DNA of 64,000 nt, taken from Microbacterium testaceum StLB037 (GTDB lineage: Bacteria > Actinomycetota > Actinomycetes > Actinomycetales > Microbacteriaceae). The position numbers and the translations under genes were made by a program. The DNA is taken from positions 124,001-188,000 of the forward strand of contig NZ_VTQH01000003.1 of assembly GCF_008763945.1 (NCBI RefSeq), in the 5' to 3' direction. Each line of letters starts with the position of its first letter. Positions within the stretch are counted from its first letter, which is position 1. Below are positions 9,808 to 17,791 of this stretch, one piece after another. The notes under the pieces are model-generated. The model made no database searches, was not told the DNA's origin, and worked only from the letters and a program-made list of their open reading frames with translations.

Positions 9808-9937
9808 GCCCCTCACGGTAGGCGCGCCTCGACGCTCGCGCGTCCGTCTCGGGATGGCTCGCGTGTCATCCTCGAGGGTGAGCAAGGGCCGGGGAAGGGG
9901 TGAGGGGGCTAGCGTAGGACGCGTTCGAAGGAGCCCC

Positions 9938-11641
9938 ATGACCCCCACCGCCGCGTCCGCGACCGAGCAGTACCGCGCCGCTCGCGACCACCTTCTCGCC
10001 GTCCGATCCGATCCGGCCGCGGCCGCCGATTTCTCGTGGCCGAGCTTGGAGGGTCCGTTCAACTGGGCGATCGACTGGTTCGACCCGATGGCGCGCGGCA
10101 ACGACGGCACGGCGCTCATCGTCGTCGACGACGACGGCACGCACCATGAGCGCACCTTCGACGAGCTCGCGCGGCGCTCCGACCAGGTCGCCGCGTGGCT
10201 CGAGACGCGGGGCGTCCGCCGTGGCGAGACCGTGCTGCTCATGCTCGACAACCAGGTGGAGCTGTGGGAAGCGATGCTCGGCATCATGAAGCTCGGCGGC
10301 GTGATCGCCCCGACCACCACGGCCCTCGGGTCGGTCGACCTCGCCGACCGCATCGAGCGCGCCGAGATCCGCCACGTCGTCGTCGGAGCGGGGGACGCCG
10401 AGAAGTTCGACGACCTGCCCGAGGGTCTCGGCCGCATCGTCGTGGGTGGTTCGCACGCGGGATGGGCGACCTACTCGGACGCCTTCGCGATCGCGGCGGA
10501 GCCTGCACGGCATCCGGGAACCACCGCCGATGAGCGTCTGCTGCTGTACTTCACCTCGGGAACCACCTCGAAGCCCAAGCTCGTCGAGCACACTCATGCG
10601 TCGTACCCGGTCGGGCACCTGAGCACCATGTACTGGCTCGGGCTGCAGCCCGGCGACGTGCACCTCGCGATCAGCTCGCCGGGGTGGGCCAAGCACGCGT
10701 GGAGCCTGTTCTTCGCGCCGTGGATCGCCGGAGCGACGGTGCTCGCCCTGAACTACTCGCGCTTCTCGGCGGAGCGCCTGCTCACCGAGCTCGAGAACGA
10801 CCGCGTCACCACCTTCTGCGCGCCGCCGACGGTGTGGCGCATGCTCATCCAGGCCGATCTGACCGGGCGCCGCGGATCACTGCGCGAGGTCGTGTCGGCG
10901 GGGGAGCCGCTCAACCCCGAGGTGATCGCCTCGGTTCAGCGCGCGTGGGGCCTCGACATCCGCGACGGCTACGGGCAGACCGAGATGACCGCGGTCGTCG
11001 CGAACACCCCGGGCGGTGAGCTCGTACCGGGGTCGATGGGGCGCCCGCTGCCCGGGTGCCCGGTCGTGCTCGTCGACCCGGTGACGGGCGTGCGCAGCGA
11101 CGAGGGCGAGATCTGCATCGACCTCGCCGAGCGGCCCGTGAACCTCATGACCGGGTACGTGGGCGACCCCGAGCGCAACGCCGAGGCGTTCGCCGACGGG
11201 CTCTTCCACACCGGTGACGTCGCGCGGCGCGACGAGACCGGGAGCATCACCTACATCGGACGCACCGATGACGTCTTCAAGGCGTCGGACTACAAGATCA
11301 GCCCCTTCGAGCTCGAGAGCGTGCTGATCGAGCACCCCGCGGTGGTCGAGGCCGCGGTCGTGCCCGCGCCCGACGAGCTGCGTCTCGCGGTTCCCAAGGC
11401 CTACATCGTGCTCGCCGGGGGTCACGAGCCCGGCGAGGAGGTGGCCCTCGACATCCTGCGCTTCGCGCGCGAGCGGCTCGCTCCGTTCCAGCGCGTGCGC
11501 CGCGTCGAGTTCTTCGATCTGCCCAAGACGATCTCGGGCAAGATCCGCCGGGTCGAACTGCGTCAGCGCGAAGAGGCGGCGTTCCGTGGCGAGGTCGACT
11601 GCGTCGAGTGGACGGATGCCGCCCTGCGGGGCGACCGCTGA
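9938..11641 (+). CDS. Acyl-CoA synthetase, medium-chain/acetyl-type AMP-forming
   Basis: 567 aa ANL-superfamily enzyme activating a carboxylic acid to its CoA thioester through an acyl-AMP. The phosphate loop is YFTSGTTSKPK, the second motif is DGYGQTEMT, and the hinge region reads HTGDVARRDETG. The catalytic lysine lies in LPKTISGKIRR. SSPGWAKHAWSLFFAPW resembles medium-chain (ACSM-like) synthetases. Start at ATG 9938 with GAAGGAG 5 nt upstream. It stands alone, so substrate cannot be inferred from neighbours. Confidence 0.85.
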   Translation: MTPTAASATEQYRAARDHLLAVRSDPAAAADFSWPSLEGPFNWAIDWFDPMARGNDGTALIVVDDDGTHHERTFDELARRSDQVAAWLETRGVRRGETVLLMLDNQVELWEAMLGIMKLGGVIAPTTTALGSVDLADRIERAEIRHVVVGAGDAEKFDDLPEGLGRIVVGGSHAGWATYSDAFAIAAEPARHPGTTADERLLLYFTSGTTSKPKLVEHTHASYPVGHLSTMYWLGLQPGDVHLAISSPGWAKHAWSLFFAPWIAGATVLALNYSRFSAERLLTELENDRVTTFCAPPTVWRMLIQADLTGRRGSLREVVSAGEPLNPEVIASVQRAWGLDIRDGYGQTEMTAVVANTPGGELVPGSMGRPLPGCPVVLVDPVTGVRSDEGEICIDLAERPVNLMTGYVGDPERNAEAFADGLFHTGDVARRDETGSITYIGRTDDVFKASDYKISPFELESVLIEHPAVVEAAVVPAPDELRLAVPKAYIVLAGGHEPGEEVALDILRFARERLAPFQRVRRVEFFDLPKTISGKIRRVELRQREEAAFRGEVDCVEWTDAALRGDR

Positions 11642-11688
11642 CGCGCAACCCCCTCGCATCCACCGGGCCGGCGTGTGAGCATCGGGTC

Positions 11689-11829
11689 ATGGACAAGGAT
11701 CAGAAGCAGCCGTTCGAGAACCCTTCCGTCGACGACGACAGCGACATGCCCTCGCGCACGGAGGAGCGCAACATCGGTCGCGAGACGGAGCGTGAGATCA
11801 CGCAGATGATCAACGGCATCGAGGGCTGA
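11689..11829 (+). CDS. Small acidic hypothetical protein
   Basis: 46 aa, highly hydrophilic (MDKDQKQPFENPSVDDDSD at the N-terminus, then ERNIGRETEREITQMI). No signal peptide or membrane segment. Good codon bias for the organism suggests it is real. Function unknown. Confidence 0.5.
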   Translation: MDKDQKQPFENPSVDDDSDMPSRTEERNIGRETEREITQMINGIEG

Positions 11830-11844
11830 ACGCGTCTTCGACGC

Positions 11845-11991
11845 TCAGACCGGCTCGGTCGTCCGGATCAGGCCGCAGTTCACACAGGACCACGCGACGA
11901 GGAAGCGCTCGTCGTCGAGGATCTCGAACCGCAGGGGGTCGCCGCACGTCGGGCACGTGAGCGGGCTGATCGGCTGGCCCATCTCGCTCAC
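11845..11991 (-). CDS. Zinc-ribbon miniprotein
   Basis: 48 aa protein with CPTCGD near residue 14 and CVNCG near residue 37, a four-cysteine zinc ribbon. GTG start overlaps the stop of the upstream RibD-like gene (GTGA), so the two are translationally coupled; an ATG three codons on is the alternative. Role unknown; possibly nucleic-acid or protein binding. Confidence 0.6.
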   Translation of the reverse strand: MSEMGQPISPLTCPTCGDPLRFEILDDERFLVAWSCVNCGLIRTTEPV

Positions 11992-12629
11992 CGCGCGAAG
12001 GTGACGTGCACGACGCCGCTCTCGGCGACCTCCGAGGTGACGGCGTAGTCCTGGTCGAGGTTGCGCAAGTCATCCCAGAGGCGCCCACCGCGTCCGAGGA
12101 TCACGGGGCGGACGGCGACGTGAAGCCGGTCGACGAGACCCGCCGCCAGCGCGGAGCGCACCGTCGACAGGCCGCCGCCCACCCGCACGTCGGCGCCGGC
12201 CGCGAGATCGGTTGCCCGGGCCACGGCATCCGTGATGCTCTCCGACGAGAACTCGAAGCGCGTGCCGTTGGCGAAGGCGAGGGGTTCGCGCCGGCGGTGC
12301 GTGAGCACGATCACGGGGACGCGGAACGGCGGTTCGTCGCCCCACCAGCCGCGCCACTCGGGGTCGTCGGGGAAGGAGTGCAACCCGAACATCCCCGCGC
12401 CCATCACCTCGGCGCCGATGCCCTCGAAATATTCCGCCGCGTAACGGTCGTCGACACCGGTCGTGCCGGAGCCCGAGATGTCACCGAAGACGCGCTCGCG
12501 GAATGTCCTCGTCGCCATGTAGTCGGCGACGATCCGACCCCAGTCCTCACCCATCGGGTTCTCGGGCGTGGGGTCGGCGGGCATCGCCACCCCGTCCAGC
12601 GAGATGTTCAGATCGACGCGGACGGCCAT
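11988..12629 (-). CDS. RibD C-terminal/dihydrofolate reductase-like protein
   Basis: 213 aa reductase of the RibD_C/DHFR-like superfamily. Begins VDLNISLDGVAM, typical of the family, with an NADPH-binding region around VPVIVLTHRRR and VRVGGGLSTVRSALAAGLVDRLHVAVRPVILGRGGRLW at the C-terminal end. Start ATG at 12629 with CGGAG upstream. Members range from resistance reductases to uncharacterised NADPH enzymes; the substrate is unknown. Downstream zinc-ribbon gene is coupled; yajQ lies just upstream on the same strand. Confidence 0.82.
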   Translation of the reverse strand: MAVRVDLNISLDGVAMPADPTPENPMGEDWGRIVADYMATRTFRERVFGDISGSGTTGVDDRYAAEYFEGIGAEVMGAGMFGLHSFPDDPEWRGWWGDEPPFRVPVIVLTHRRREPLAFANGTRFEFSSESITDAVARATDLAAGADVRVGGGLSTVRSALAAGLVDRLHVAVRPVILGRGGRLWDDLRNLDQDYAVTSEVAESGVVHVTFAR

Positions 12630-12651
12630 GGCATTACTCCGGAGATGAGGC

Positions 12652-13140
12652 TCAGCGGTAGTTCGTGAATTGCAGGTCGACGTCGAGGTCGGCGGCCTTG
12701 AGGATGCGCTGCACCTCTTGCAAGTCGTCGCGCGACTTCGACTGCACGCGCAGCTCGTCGCCCTGGATCTGCGACTTGACGCCCTTGGGGCCCTCGTCGC
12801 GGATGATCTTATTGACTTTCTTCGCATTCTCTTGCGAGATGCCCTCTTTGAGGGTCGAGGTGATGCGGTATTCCTTACCGCTCTGCACGGGCTCGCCGGT
12901 CTCGAGGCTCTTCAGCGAGATGCCGCGCTTGATGAGCTTGGTCTGGAAGACGTCGAGGACGGCGTTCGCGCGCTCCTCGGAGTTCGCCTTGATGACGATC
13001 GAGTCGCCGCTCCAGGCGATGGAGGCGTCGGTGCCCTTGAAGTCGTACCGCTGCTCCACCTCTTTGTGCGCCTGGTTGAGCGCATTGTCAGCTTCCTGCC
13101 GGTCGATCTTGGAGACGATGTCGAACGAAGAATCAGCCAT
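12652..13140 (-). CDS. yajQ: YajQ family nucleotide-binding protein
   Basis: 162 aa, typical YajQ length. Begins [20 protein letters not shown], with [11 protein letters not shown] and the C-terminal [23 protein letters not shown], all hallmark segments. Two ferredoxin-like domains are expected. Some members bind cyclic di-GMP; that activity is known for the family, not shown here. Cytoplasmic. Confidence 0.93.
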   Translation of the reverse strand: MADSSFDIVSKIDRQEADNALNQAHKEVEQRYDFKGTDASIAWSGDSIVIKANSEERANAVLDVFQTKLIKRGISLKSLETGEPVQSGKEYRITSTLKEGISQENAKKVNKIIRDEGPKGVKSQIQGDELRVQSKSRDDLQEVQRILKAADLDVDLQFTNYR

Positions 13141-13214
13141 GATCCGATTCTATTCGCGCCCCCCTCGTCCACACCCCCTCGACATCGTCCGACCCACACC
13201 GGTAGAGGCGCTCG

Positions 13215-13220
13215 TAGACT
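13215..13220 (+). promoter_or_regulatory. -10 box of the FBP-domain gene
   Basis: TAGACT 8 nt before the ATG at 13229, consistent with a leaderless or nearly leaderless transcript. Confidence 0.45.
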
Positions 13221-13228
13221 CGGATGCC

Positions 13229-13729
13229 ATGCGAGCACTCACCGAAGAAGAGGTGCGGGCGGCGTTCGTCAATGCCGCCCCGGAGGAGCTGCGGGTCGTC
13301 GAGCTTCCGCACGACTTCCTGCTGACCGACTGGGACCACCTCGACTTCCTGGCCTGGCGCGACCCGCGCACGCGCGGGCGGGGGTACGTCCTCACCGAGA
13401 CCGACGGCGAGCCCACCGCGATCGTGCTGCGCGCAGCCGAGGGCCAGTCGCGGGCGCGATCGGCGATGTGCAACCTCTGCCACACGATGCAGCCGGGCGA
13501 CCAGGTGTCGCTGTTCACGGCGCGTAAGGCGGGAGCGGCCGGTGAGCACGGCGACACCGTCGGCACCTACATCTGCGCCGACATGTCGTGCCACGAGACC
13601 GTGCGCCTCGCCGCCCCGCTCGCCCCCAGCGAGATCCGCGCGAGCGTGGACCGCAAGATCGACGGCACCAAGCGCCGCACCGAGGAGTTCGTCGCGCGCG
13701 TGCTCGACTCCGCCGAGGTCTCGCGGTGA
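13229..13729 (+). CDS. FBP-domain (treble-clef zinc finger) protein
   Basis: 166 aa. The C-terminal half has CNLCHTMQPGD and YICADMSCHETVR, a four-Cys treble-clef arrangement seen in actinobacterial FBP-domain proteins, which share a domain with EF-G-binding proteins that act on fusidic-acid-inhibited ribosomes. A ribosome-linked role is therefore possible but not shown. Start ATG follows TAGACT. The stop overlaps the GTG of the downstream kinase. Confidence 0.75.
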   Translation: MRALTEEEVRAAFVNAAPEELRVVELPHDFLLTDWDHLDFLAWRDPRTRGRGYVLTETDGEPTAIVLRAAEGQSRARSAMCNLCHTMQPGDQVSLFTARKAGAAGEHGDTVGTYICADMSCHETVRLAAPLAPSEIRASVDRKIDGTKRRTEEFVARVLDSAEVSR

Positions 13730-14607
13730 CCGGGCGGGTCGTCGTCATCGGCGACGCGCTGATCGACGAGATCCGCGACGAGACCGGAACCCGCGAGTTC
13801 GTCGGCGGGGCGGGGCTCAACGTGGCCGTGGGCCTGTCGCGGCTCGGAGTGCCGGCATCCCTCATCGCCATGGTCGGAGACGACGCGGCGGGAGAGCAGA
13901 TCCGGGCGTTCCTCGACGAGTACGACGTCGACCTGCTCGCGAGCCCCGCCGAACACGGGTCGTCGCGCGCGGTCAGCACGCGCTCTCCGGGCGGTGAGCC
14001 CGAGTACGTCTTCAACGACGCGGCGCAGAACCGTCGCGTGACGTACGGCGAGGCCGAGCGTGCCGCGATCGCGGCGGCCCCCATGGTCGTCGTGAGCTGC
14101 TTCCCCTTCGACGACCCCGAGCAAGCGTCGCTCCTGGTGGAGGCGACGGCGGCACCGTCGACGCCCCTGGCGATCGACCCCAACCCGCGCAGCGGCATGT
14201 TGCACGACCGCGCCGAGTTCGTCCGCGGCTTCGAGCGGGCGGCATCCGGTGCCCTTCTCGTGAAAGTCGGCGAGGACGACGCGCAGCTGCTCTACGGCAC
14301 GCCCCTGGACGAGCTTCGCGCTCGACTCGTCGACCTGGGCGTGGGCGCGGTGCTCGCCACCTACGGCGCGGGCGGGGCGACGATCGACGCCGCCGGGACG
14401 TCGGTGTCGCGCCCGACCTCGGATCTCCCCGGACGCATCATCGACACGATGGGCGGGGGAGACGCGGTGCTCGCCACCACGGCCGCCCTCGTTCGCGACC
14501 GGTTGCCCGCGGATGCGGAGGAGTGGGATGCCGTGCTCTCGCGCGCCATGGACGTCGCCGCCGCGACCTGCCGGCACGAGGGGGCCCTGCTGCGCACGCC
14601 CGAGTGA
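13726..14607 (+). CDS. PfkB family carbohydrate kinase
   Basis: 293 aa sugar kinase of the ribokinase superfamily. Opens with VVVIGDALIDEI and the substrate motif FVGGAGLNVAVGLSRLG. The C-terminal anion-hole/catalytic motif is DTMGGGDAVLATTAAL, with Gly replacing the usual Ala in DTxGAGD and the catalytic Asp kept. GTG start overlaps the preceding stop. Substrate unknown. Confidence 0.85.
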   Translation: MTGRVVVIGDALIDEIRDETGTREFVGGAGLNVAVGLSRLGVPASLIAMVGDDAAGEQIRAFLDEYDVDLLASPAEHGSSRAVSTRSPGGEPEYVFNDAAQNRRVTYGEAERAAIAAAPMVVVSCFPFDDPEQASLLVEATAAPSTPLAIDPNPRSGMLHDRAEFVRGFERAASGALLVKVGEDDAQLLYGTPLDELRARLVDLGVGAVLATYGAGGATIDAAGTSVSRPTSDLPGRIIDTMGGGDAVLATTAALVRDRLPADAEEWDAVLSRAMDVAAATCRHEGALLRTPE

Positions 14608-14695
14608 CCGCCATGGTTTCGAGCATCCCTTCCGGGATAGTAGAGTGGTCTATCGCGCCTCCGGTCGACTGAAAAAGCCGGACGGGTGCGCACCT

Positions 14696-14780
14696 GGCGA
14701 GTTACCCAAGCGGCCAAAGGGATCTGACTGTAAATCAGACTGCATTGCATTCGGGGGTTCGAATCCCTCACTCGCCACCA
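14696..14780 (+). tRNA. tRNA-Tyr (GTA), CCA encoded
   Basis: Class II tRNA with a long variable arm. Acceptor strands GGCGAGU and ACUCGCC pair, the anticodon loop reads CTGTAAA with anticodon GTA, and the T-arm contains GGTTCGAATCC. Discriminator A and CCA are encoded. Confidence 0.97.
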
Positions 14781-14787
14781 TCACAGA

Positions 14788-14813
14788 AAAGGGCACACGA
14801 TAGGGTGCCCTTT
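14788..14813 (+). terminator. Rho-independent terminator of tRNA-Tyr
   Basis: AAAGGGCAC pairs with GTGCCCTTT around an 8-nt loop and continues into a T tract (TTTTTCG). Confidence 0.88.
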
Positions 14814-14836
14814 TTCGTTGCCCCCGGGGCCTGATT

Positions 14837-15184
14837 TCAGCCCGCCGCCAGCAGCGCCCGCGACTTCGTCTCGAGGAAGGCCACGAGCGCGCCGAGCACG
14901 TTCACCTCGTTGCCGAGGTTGACCAGGGCGACGGCCCCCAGCTCGATGGCGGCGTCACGCGCCTCCATCGTGGCTTTCCAGCCGCCGCCGCCGTCGGGGA
15001 TGGGCTGGAGGTAGGTGATCGTCTTCGCCTCGCTGAGGTCGACGACGATGAGCCCGGAGTCGGGATCGGTTTCATCCTCTTGATCGAGGACGCGGATGTC
15101 GCTGCCGGTGAGATATCCGAGCTCGCGGAATTCCGTCAGCCACGCCTCGAGGAGGGACTTGTCGAGCAGCTTGCGTACCGGCAC
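14837..15184 (-). CDS. Hypothetical protein
   Basis: 115 aa, starting at GTG (VPVRKLLDKSLLEAWLTEF) with GGAGAG upstream. Mixed alpha/beta composition, acidic middle (DQEDETDPDSG), no membrane segment. The C-terminal part ALVNLGNEVNVLGALVAFLETKSR looks amphipathic. No family recognised. Same strand as the next gene upstream, 88 nt away. Confidence 0.5.
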   Translation of the reverse strand: MPVRKLLDKSLLEAWLTEFRELGYLTGSDIRVLDQEDETDPDSGLIVVDLSEAKTITYLQPIPDGGGGWKATMEARDAAIELGAVALVNLGNEVNVLGALVAFLETKSRALLAAG

Positions 15185-15272
15185 AGGTCTCTCCGATCCA
15201 TTCGCGCGAATGCGCGCCCCCACATTATGCAGGGATCGGAGCGGGGGTTGAGCGATGCGGCCCGAGGTGGTA

Positions 15273-15641
15273 TCAGGCCGCGCTGACCGGGCGACCGGCG
15301 GGGCGCGTCGTACGCGCGGGTACGTGAGTCGCCTGCTCGGCGGCCTCCCACGTACGGGTGTCGATGACGAGGCCCGAGGCGGCGTTCGCCTGATCGGCGA
15401 GGGAACGGAGGTATTCGCCGACGAGCTTCTCGGGCTCGGTCGCATCGAAGACGAAGCGCAGCGGAATGGACGGCTGCAGCCAGATCGTGGAGCGGCCGGC
15501 TTCCTCTTCGGTGCCGGTCCACGTCAGGGTGAACGATTCACCGCGGCGGAGCTTGGTCGAGGCGATCACCTTGATGTATCCCATCAGGCGATCGGGCAGA
15601 ACGATCGGGTCTTTGTCGGATCCGTAGAACAACGTGGCCAT
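15273..15641 (-). CDS. DUF7882-like small protein
   Basis: 122 aa. MATLFYGSDKDPIVLPDRL, then IASTKLRRGESFTLTW and GRSTIWLQPSIPLRFVF, a pattern common in Microbacteriaceae small proteins often mislabelled as ATP-dependent DNA ligase. No ligase motif is present. A basic low-complexity tail ends the protein. Divergent from a MarR regulator across an AT-rich promoter region, so that regulator may control it. Confidence 0.6.
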   Translation of the reverse strand: MATLFYGSDKDPIVLPDRLMGYIKVIASTKLRRGESFTLTWTGTEEEAGRSTIWLQPSIPLRFVFDATEPEKLVGEYLRSLADQANAASGLVIDTRTWEAAEQATHVPARTTRPAGRPVSAA

Positions 15642-15687
15642 GGCGATCTCCTTCGGTTGGGGACGACGGGCTGATCACTAACGTAGC

Positions 15688-15740
15688 ACGTAGTTCACAA
15701 AATTAATTAATAACGCGAAATATTTGAGATGTTCACTATG
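15688..15740. promoter_or_regulatory. AT-rich divergent promoter, probable MarR operator
   Basis: This stretch is much richer in A and T than its surroundings (contains AAATTAATTAATAA) and carries GTTCAC at 15693-15698 and again at 15731-15736. It separates the DUF7882-like gene from the MarR gene, where an autoregulatory operator is expected. Confidence 0.45.
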
Positions 15741-15782
15741 GTGGAGGTGTGGCCGGCCGGGCCAGAAGGAGGAGGTGGCGGA

Positions 15783-16211
15783 ATGACACAGTCCTCTGCG
15801 TTGACGCTGGCGCTCGACGAGTACGTCGGAGCGCGCGACGAGGCGGCTGCGAGAGCGCGCGCCGACCTCGGTGTGAGTGAGCTGGAATCCGCTGCTCTGT
15901 GTTGCATCTGCGACGAACCCGGCATCCGTCCCTCGCACCTCCGCGCGCGTCTCGGAGTGACGCCCGCCGGGGTCACCACTCTCGTCGACCGCCTGATCGG
16001 GCGCGGGTTGCTGCGACGCGAGCTCGACGCCGACGATCGCCGCGTCAACCACATCTACCTCGAGGTCGACCTCCGCGCCGAGCCGTGGAATGCCCTCCGT
16101 CGCTTCCCGTCCGAGATCGAGGCAGCGGTTCGCGCGGAGCCGCGCGAGACCGCCGAGGCCGCTGCGGCGCTGTTGCGCCGCATCACGGAGCGGGTTCGTA
16201 CGCGGGCCTGA
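15783..16211 (+). CDS. MarR family transcriptional regulator
   Basis: 142 aa winged-helix protein. The helix-turn-helix is GIRPSHLRARLGVTPAGVTTLVDRLIGRGLLRRELDADDRR, with the wing at DADDRRVNHIYL. ATG at 15783 has a strong AGAAGGAGGAGG upstream. It ends 29 nt inside the tail of the convergent zinc ABC ATPase gene, so the two 3' ends overlap. Confidence 0.85.
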   Translation: MTQSSALTLALDEYVGARDEAAARARADLGVSELESAALCCICDEPGIRPSHLRARLGVTPAGVTTLVDRLIGRGLLRRELDADDRRVNHIYLEVDLRAEPWNALRRFPSEIEAAVRAEPRETAEAAAALLRRITERVRTRA

Positions 16212-16860
16212 CGCCTCCCGCCTCGAGTCGGACGACTCGATCCGCTCGGGCGATCAGCCGATCGTCGTGACTGACGCACACCACCGTCGCGCCGCGCCGG
16301 ATCTCGTCGTCGATCGCCGCGTGGTTCAGGTCGGCGCTCGCCGCGTCGAGTCCGGTGGTCGGCTCGTCGAGGAGCAGGATGTCGGCCCGTCGGGCGAGTC
16401 CCTGGGCCAGAAGAGTGCGCTGACGCTGCCCGCCCGAGAGGGAGGAGAACGGGTGCCGGGCCAGGTGCGCCACATCCAGTCGCCGCATCGCGAGATCGAT
16501 CGCGTCGCGATGCGCGCGGGTCAGGCGGCCGAAGGGTCCGACGCTGCCCCACGCCCCGACGGTCGCGACGTCGCGGGCGGTGAGGGGGAGGTGTTCCCCG
16601 ACGGCTGCGCGCTGAGGGACGAAGGCGCGTGATCGATCGCCGACGTCGAGGGTTCCGGCGGTGGGGCGGCGTGCGCCCGCGAGCACCTCGAGCAGCGTCG
16701 ATTTGCCCGCGCCGTTGGGGCCGACGACCACGGTGAGAGCCGCACCGGACACGTCGAGGTCGACGTCGTGGAGCGCGACCGTCCCGGGGAATTCGACGCG
16801 AAGGCCGCGGGCGCGGAGGGCCGGGGGGTGCGGGTCGCGGGGAATCACGATCACCATCAT
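16183..16860 (-). CDS. aztA: Zinc ABC importer ATPase AztA
   Basis: 225 aa ATPase of the metal (ABC-3) family. Walker A GPNGAGKSTLL, signature [10 protein letters not shown], Walker B ILLLDEPTTGLDA, H-loop VVCVSHDDR. Transcribed away from the permease, with a Zur-like box between them. Two ATGs in a row (16860 and 16857) are possible starts; TATCAA lies 6 nt before the first. Named by linkage to AztB, AztC and AztD. Confidence 0.85.
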   Translation of the reverse strand: MMVIVIPRDPHPPALRARGLRVEFPGTVALHDVDLDVSGAALTVVVGPNGAGKSTLLEVLAGARRPTAGTLDVGDRSRAFVPQRAAVGEHLPLTARDVATVGAWGSVGPFGRLTRAHRDAIDLAMRRLDVAHLARHPFSSLSGGQRQRTLLAQGLARRADILLLDEPTTGLDAASADLNHAAIDDEIRRGATVVCVSHDDRLIARADRVVRLEAGGVRPAYEPAP

Positions 16861-16867
16861 ATGAGTT

Positions 16868-16882
16868 TGATAACCGTTCTCA
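16868..16882. promoter_or_regulatory. Zur box, zinc-responsive operator
   Basis: TGATAACCGTTCTCA is a 7-1-7 inverted repeat with a single mismatch, matching the known Zur operator form. It lies between aztA and aztB, next to the -10 elements of both, so zinc-loaded Zur would block both directions. Confidence 0.82.
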
Positions 16883-16904
16883 ATTAACGCTACGGTCGGA
16901 CATC

Positions 16905-17759
16905 GTGTCCTGGCTCACCGATCCCTTCTCTCTCGAATTCGTCCAGCGCGCCCTCCTCGGCGGCGTGCTCGTCGCGGTCCTGTGCGCGGTGGCGGGCACC
17001 TGGGTGATCGTGCGCGGCATGGCCTTCCTCGGTGAGGCGCTCGCGCACGGCATGCTCCCGGGCGTCGCGCTGGCCACCGTGCTGGGTGTTCCCGTGCTTC
17101 TCGGGGCGGCGGCGAGCGCCGTCGTCATGAGCCTCGGCATCGGCATCGTGCAGCGGCGCGCGAAGCTCTCCTACGACACCAGCATCGGCCTGCTCTTCGT
17201 GGGGATGCTCGCCCTCGGTGTGATCGTGATCTCGCACGCGGGGAGCTTCGCGACGGATGCCACGGCGATCCTGTTCGGCGACATCCTCGCCGTCACGAGC
17301 GCCGATCTGATCGTGCTGTCGGTGGCGGTCGCGGTCGGGATCGCCGCCGCGGGCCTGACGCACCGCAGCCTCGTCGCCCTCGCGATCGACGAGCGCGTCG
17401 CGCGGGTGCTGGGTCTCGGCCCGCGCGTGGCGCAGACCGTGCTCGTGGGCCTGGTGACCCTGGCGGTCGTCGTGTCGTACCAGGCGGTCGGCTCGCTCCT
17501 GGTCGTCGGTCTACTCGTCGCTCCGGCCGTGGCGGCGCGCCAGTGGACCGAGCGCATCCCCTCGACGATGGTCCTCGCCGCCGCCATCGGCGCGGTCGCC
17601 GTCGCGGTCGGGCTGCTGGTGTCGTGGCACGCGGCCACCGCGGCCGGGGCGACCATCGCCGCCACCGCCATCGCCGCCGCAGGCATCTCATGGCTCCTGC
17701 GGCTGGCCGCCACCACCGTGCGCCGTCGTACTCCTGCCGCGCTCGTCGTCCCCGTCTGA
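16905..17759 (+). CDS. aztB: Zinc ABC importer permease AztB
   Basis: 284 aa ABC-3 family permease with about eight predicted membrane segments. GMAFLGEALAHGMLPGVALA is the typical ABC-3 segment, and GLLFVGMLALGVIVIS follows. GTG start with TACGGT 8 nt upstream (16891-16896), so the transcript is probably leaderless and lies directly behind the Zur box. Pairs with AztA and the binding protein AztC downstream. Confidence 0.87.
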   Translation: MSWLTDPFSLEFVQRALLGGVLVAVLCAVAGTWVIVRGMAFLGEALAHGMLPGVALATVLGVPVLLGAAASAVVMSLGIGIVQRRAKLSYDTSIGLLFVGMLALGVIVISHAGSFATDATAILFGDILAVTSADLIVLSVAVAVGIAAAGLTHRSLVALAIDERVARVLGLGPRVAQTVLVGLVTLAVVVSYQAVGSLLVVGLLVAPAVAARQWTERIPSTMVLAAAIGAVAVAVGLLVSWHAATAAGATIAATAIAAAGISWLLRLAATTVRRRTPAALVVPV

Positions 17760-17791
17760 CCCTCGTTCCCGCTCCATCCGGAAAGCCCCCT

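Noticed and set aside
12665..13228. N-terminal extension of the FBP-domain protein
   Set aside because: Antisense to yajQ; the domain starts at 13229 behind a TAGACT box.
14361..14803. Frames reading PKGSDCKSDCIAFGGSNPSLA (forward) and RDSNPRMQCSLIYSQIPL (reverse)
   Set aside because: They translate the tRNA-Tyr gene and its flanks; no independent coding evidence.
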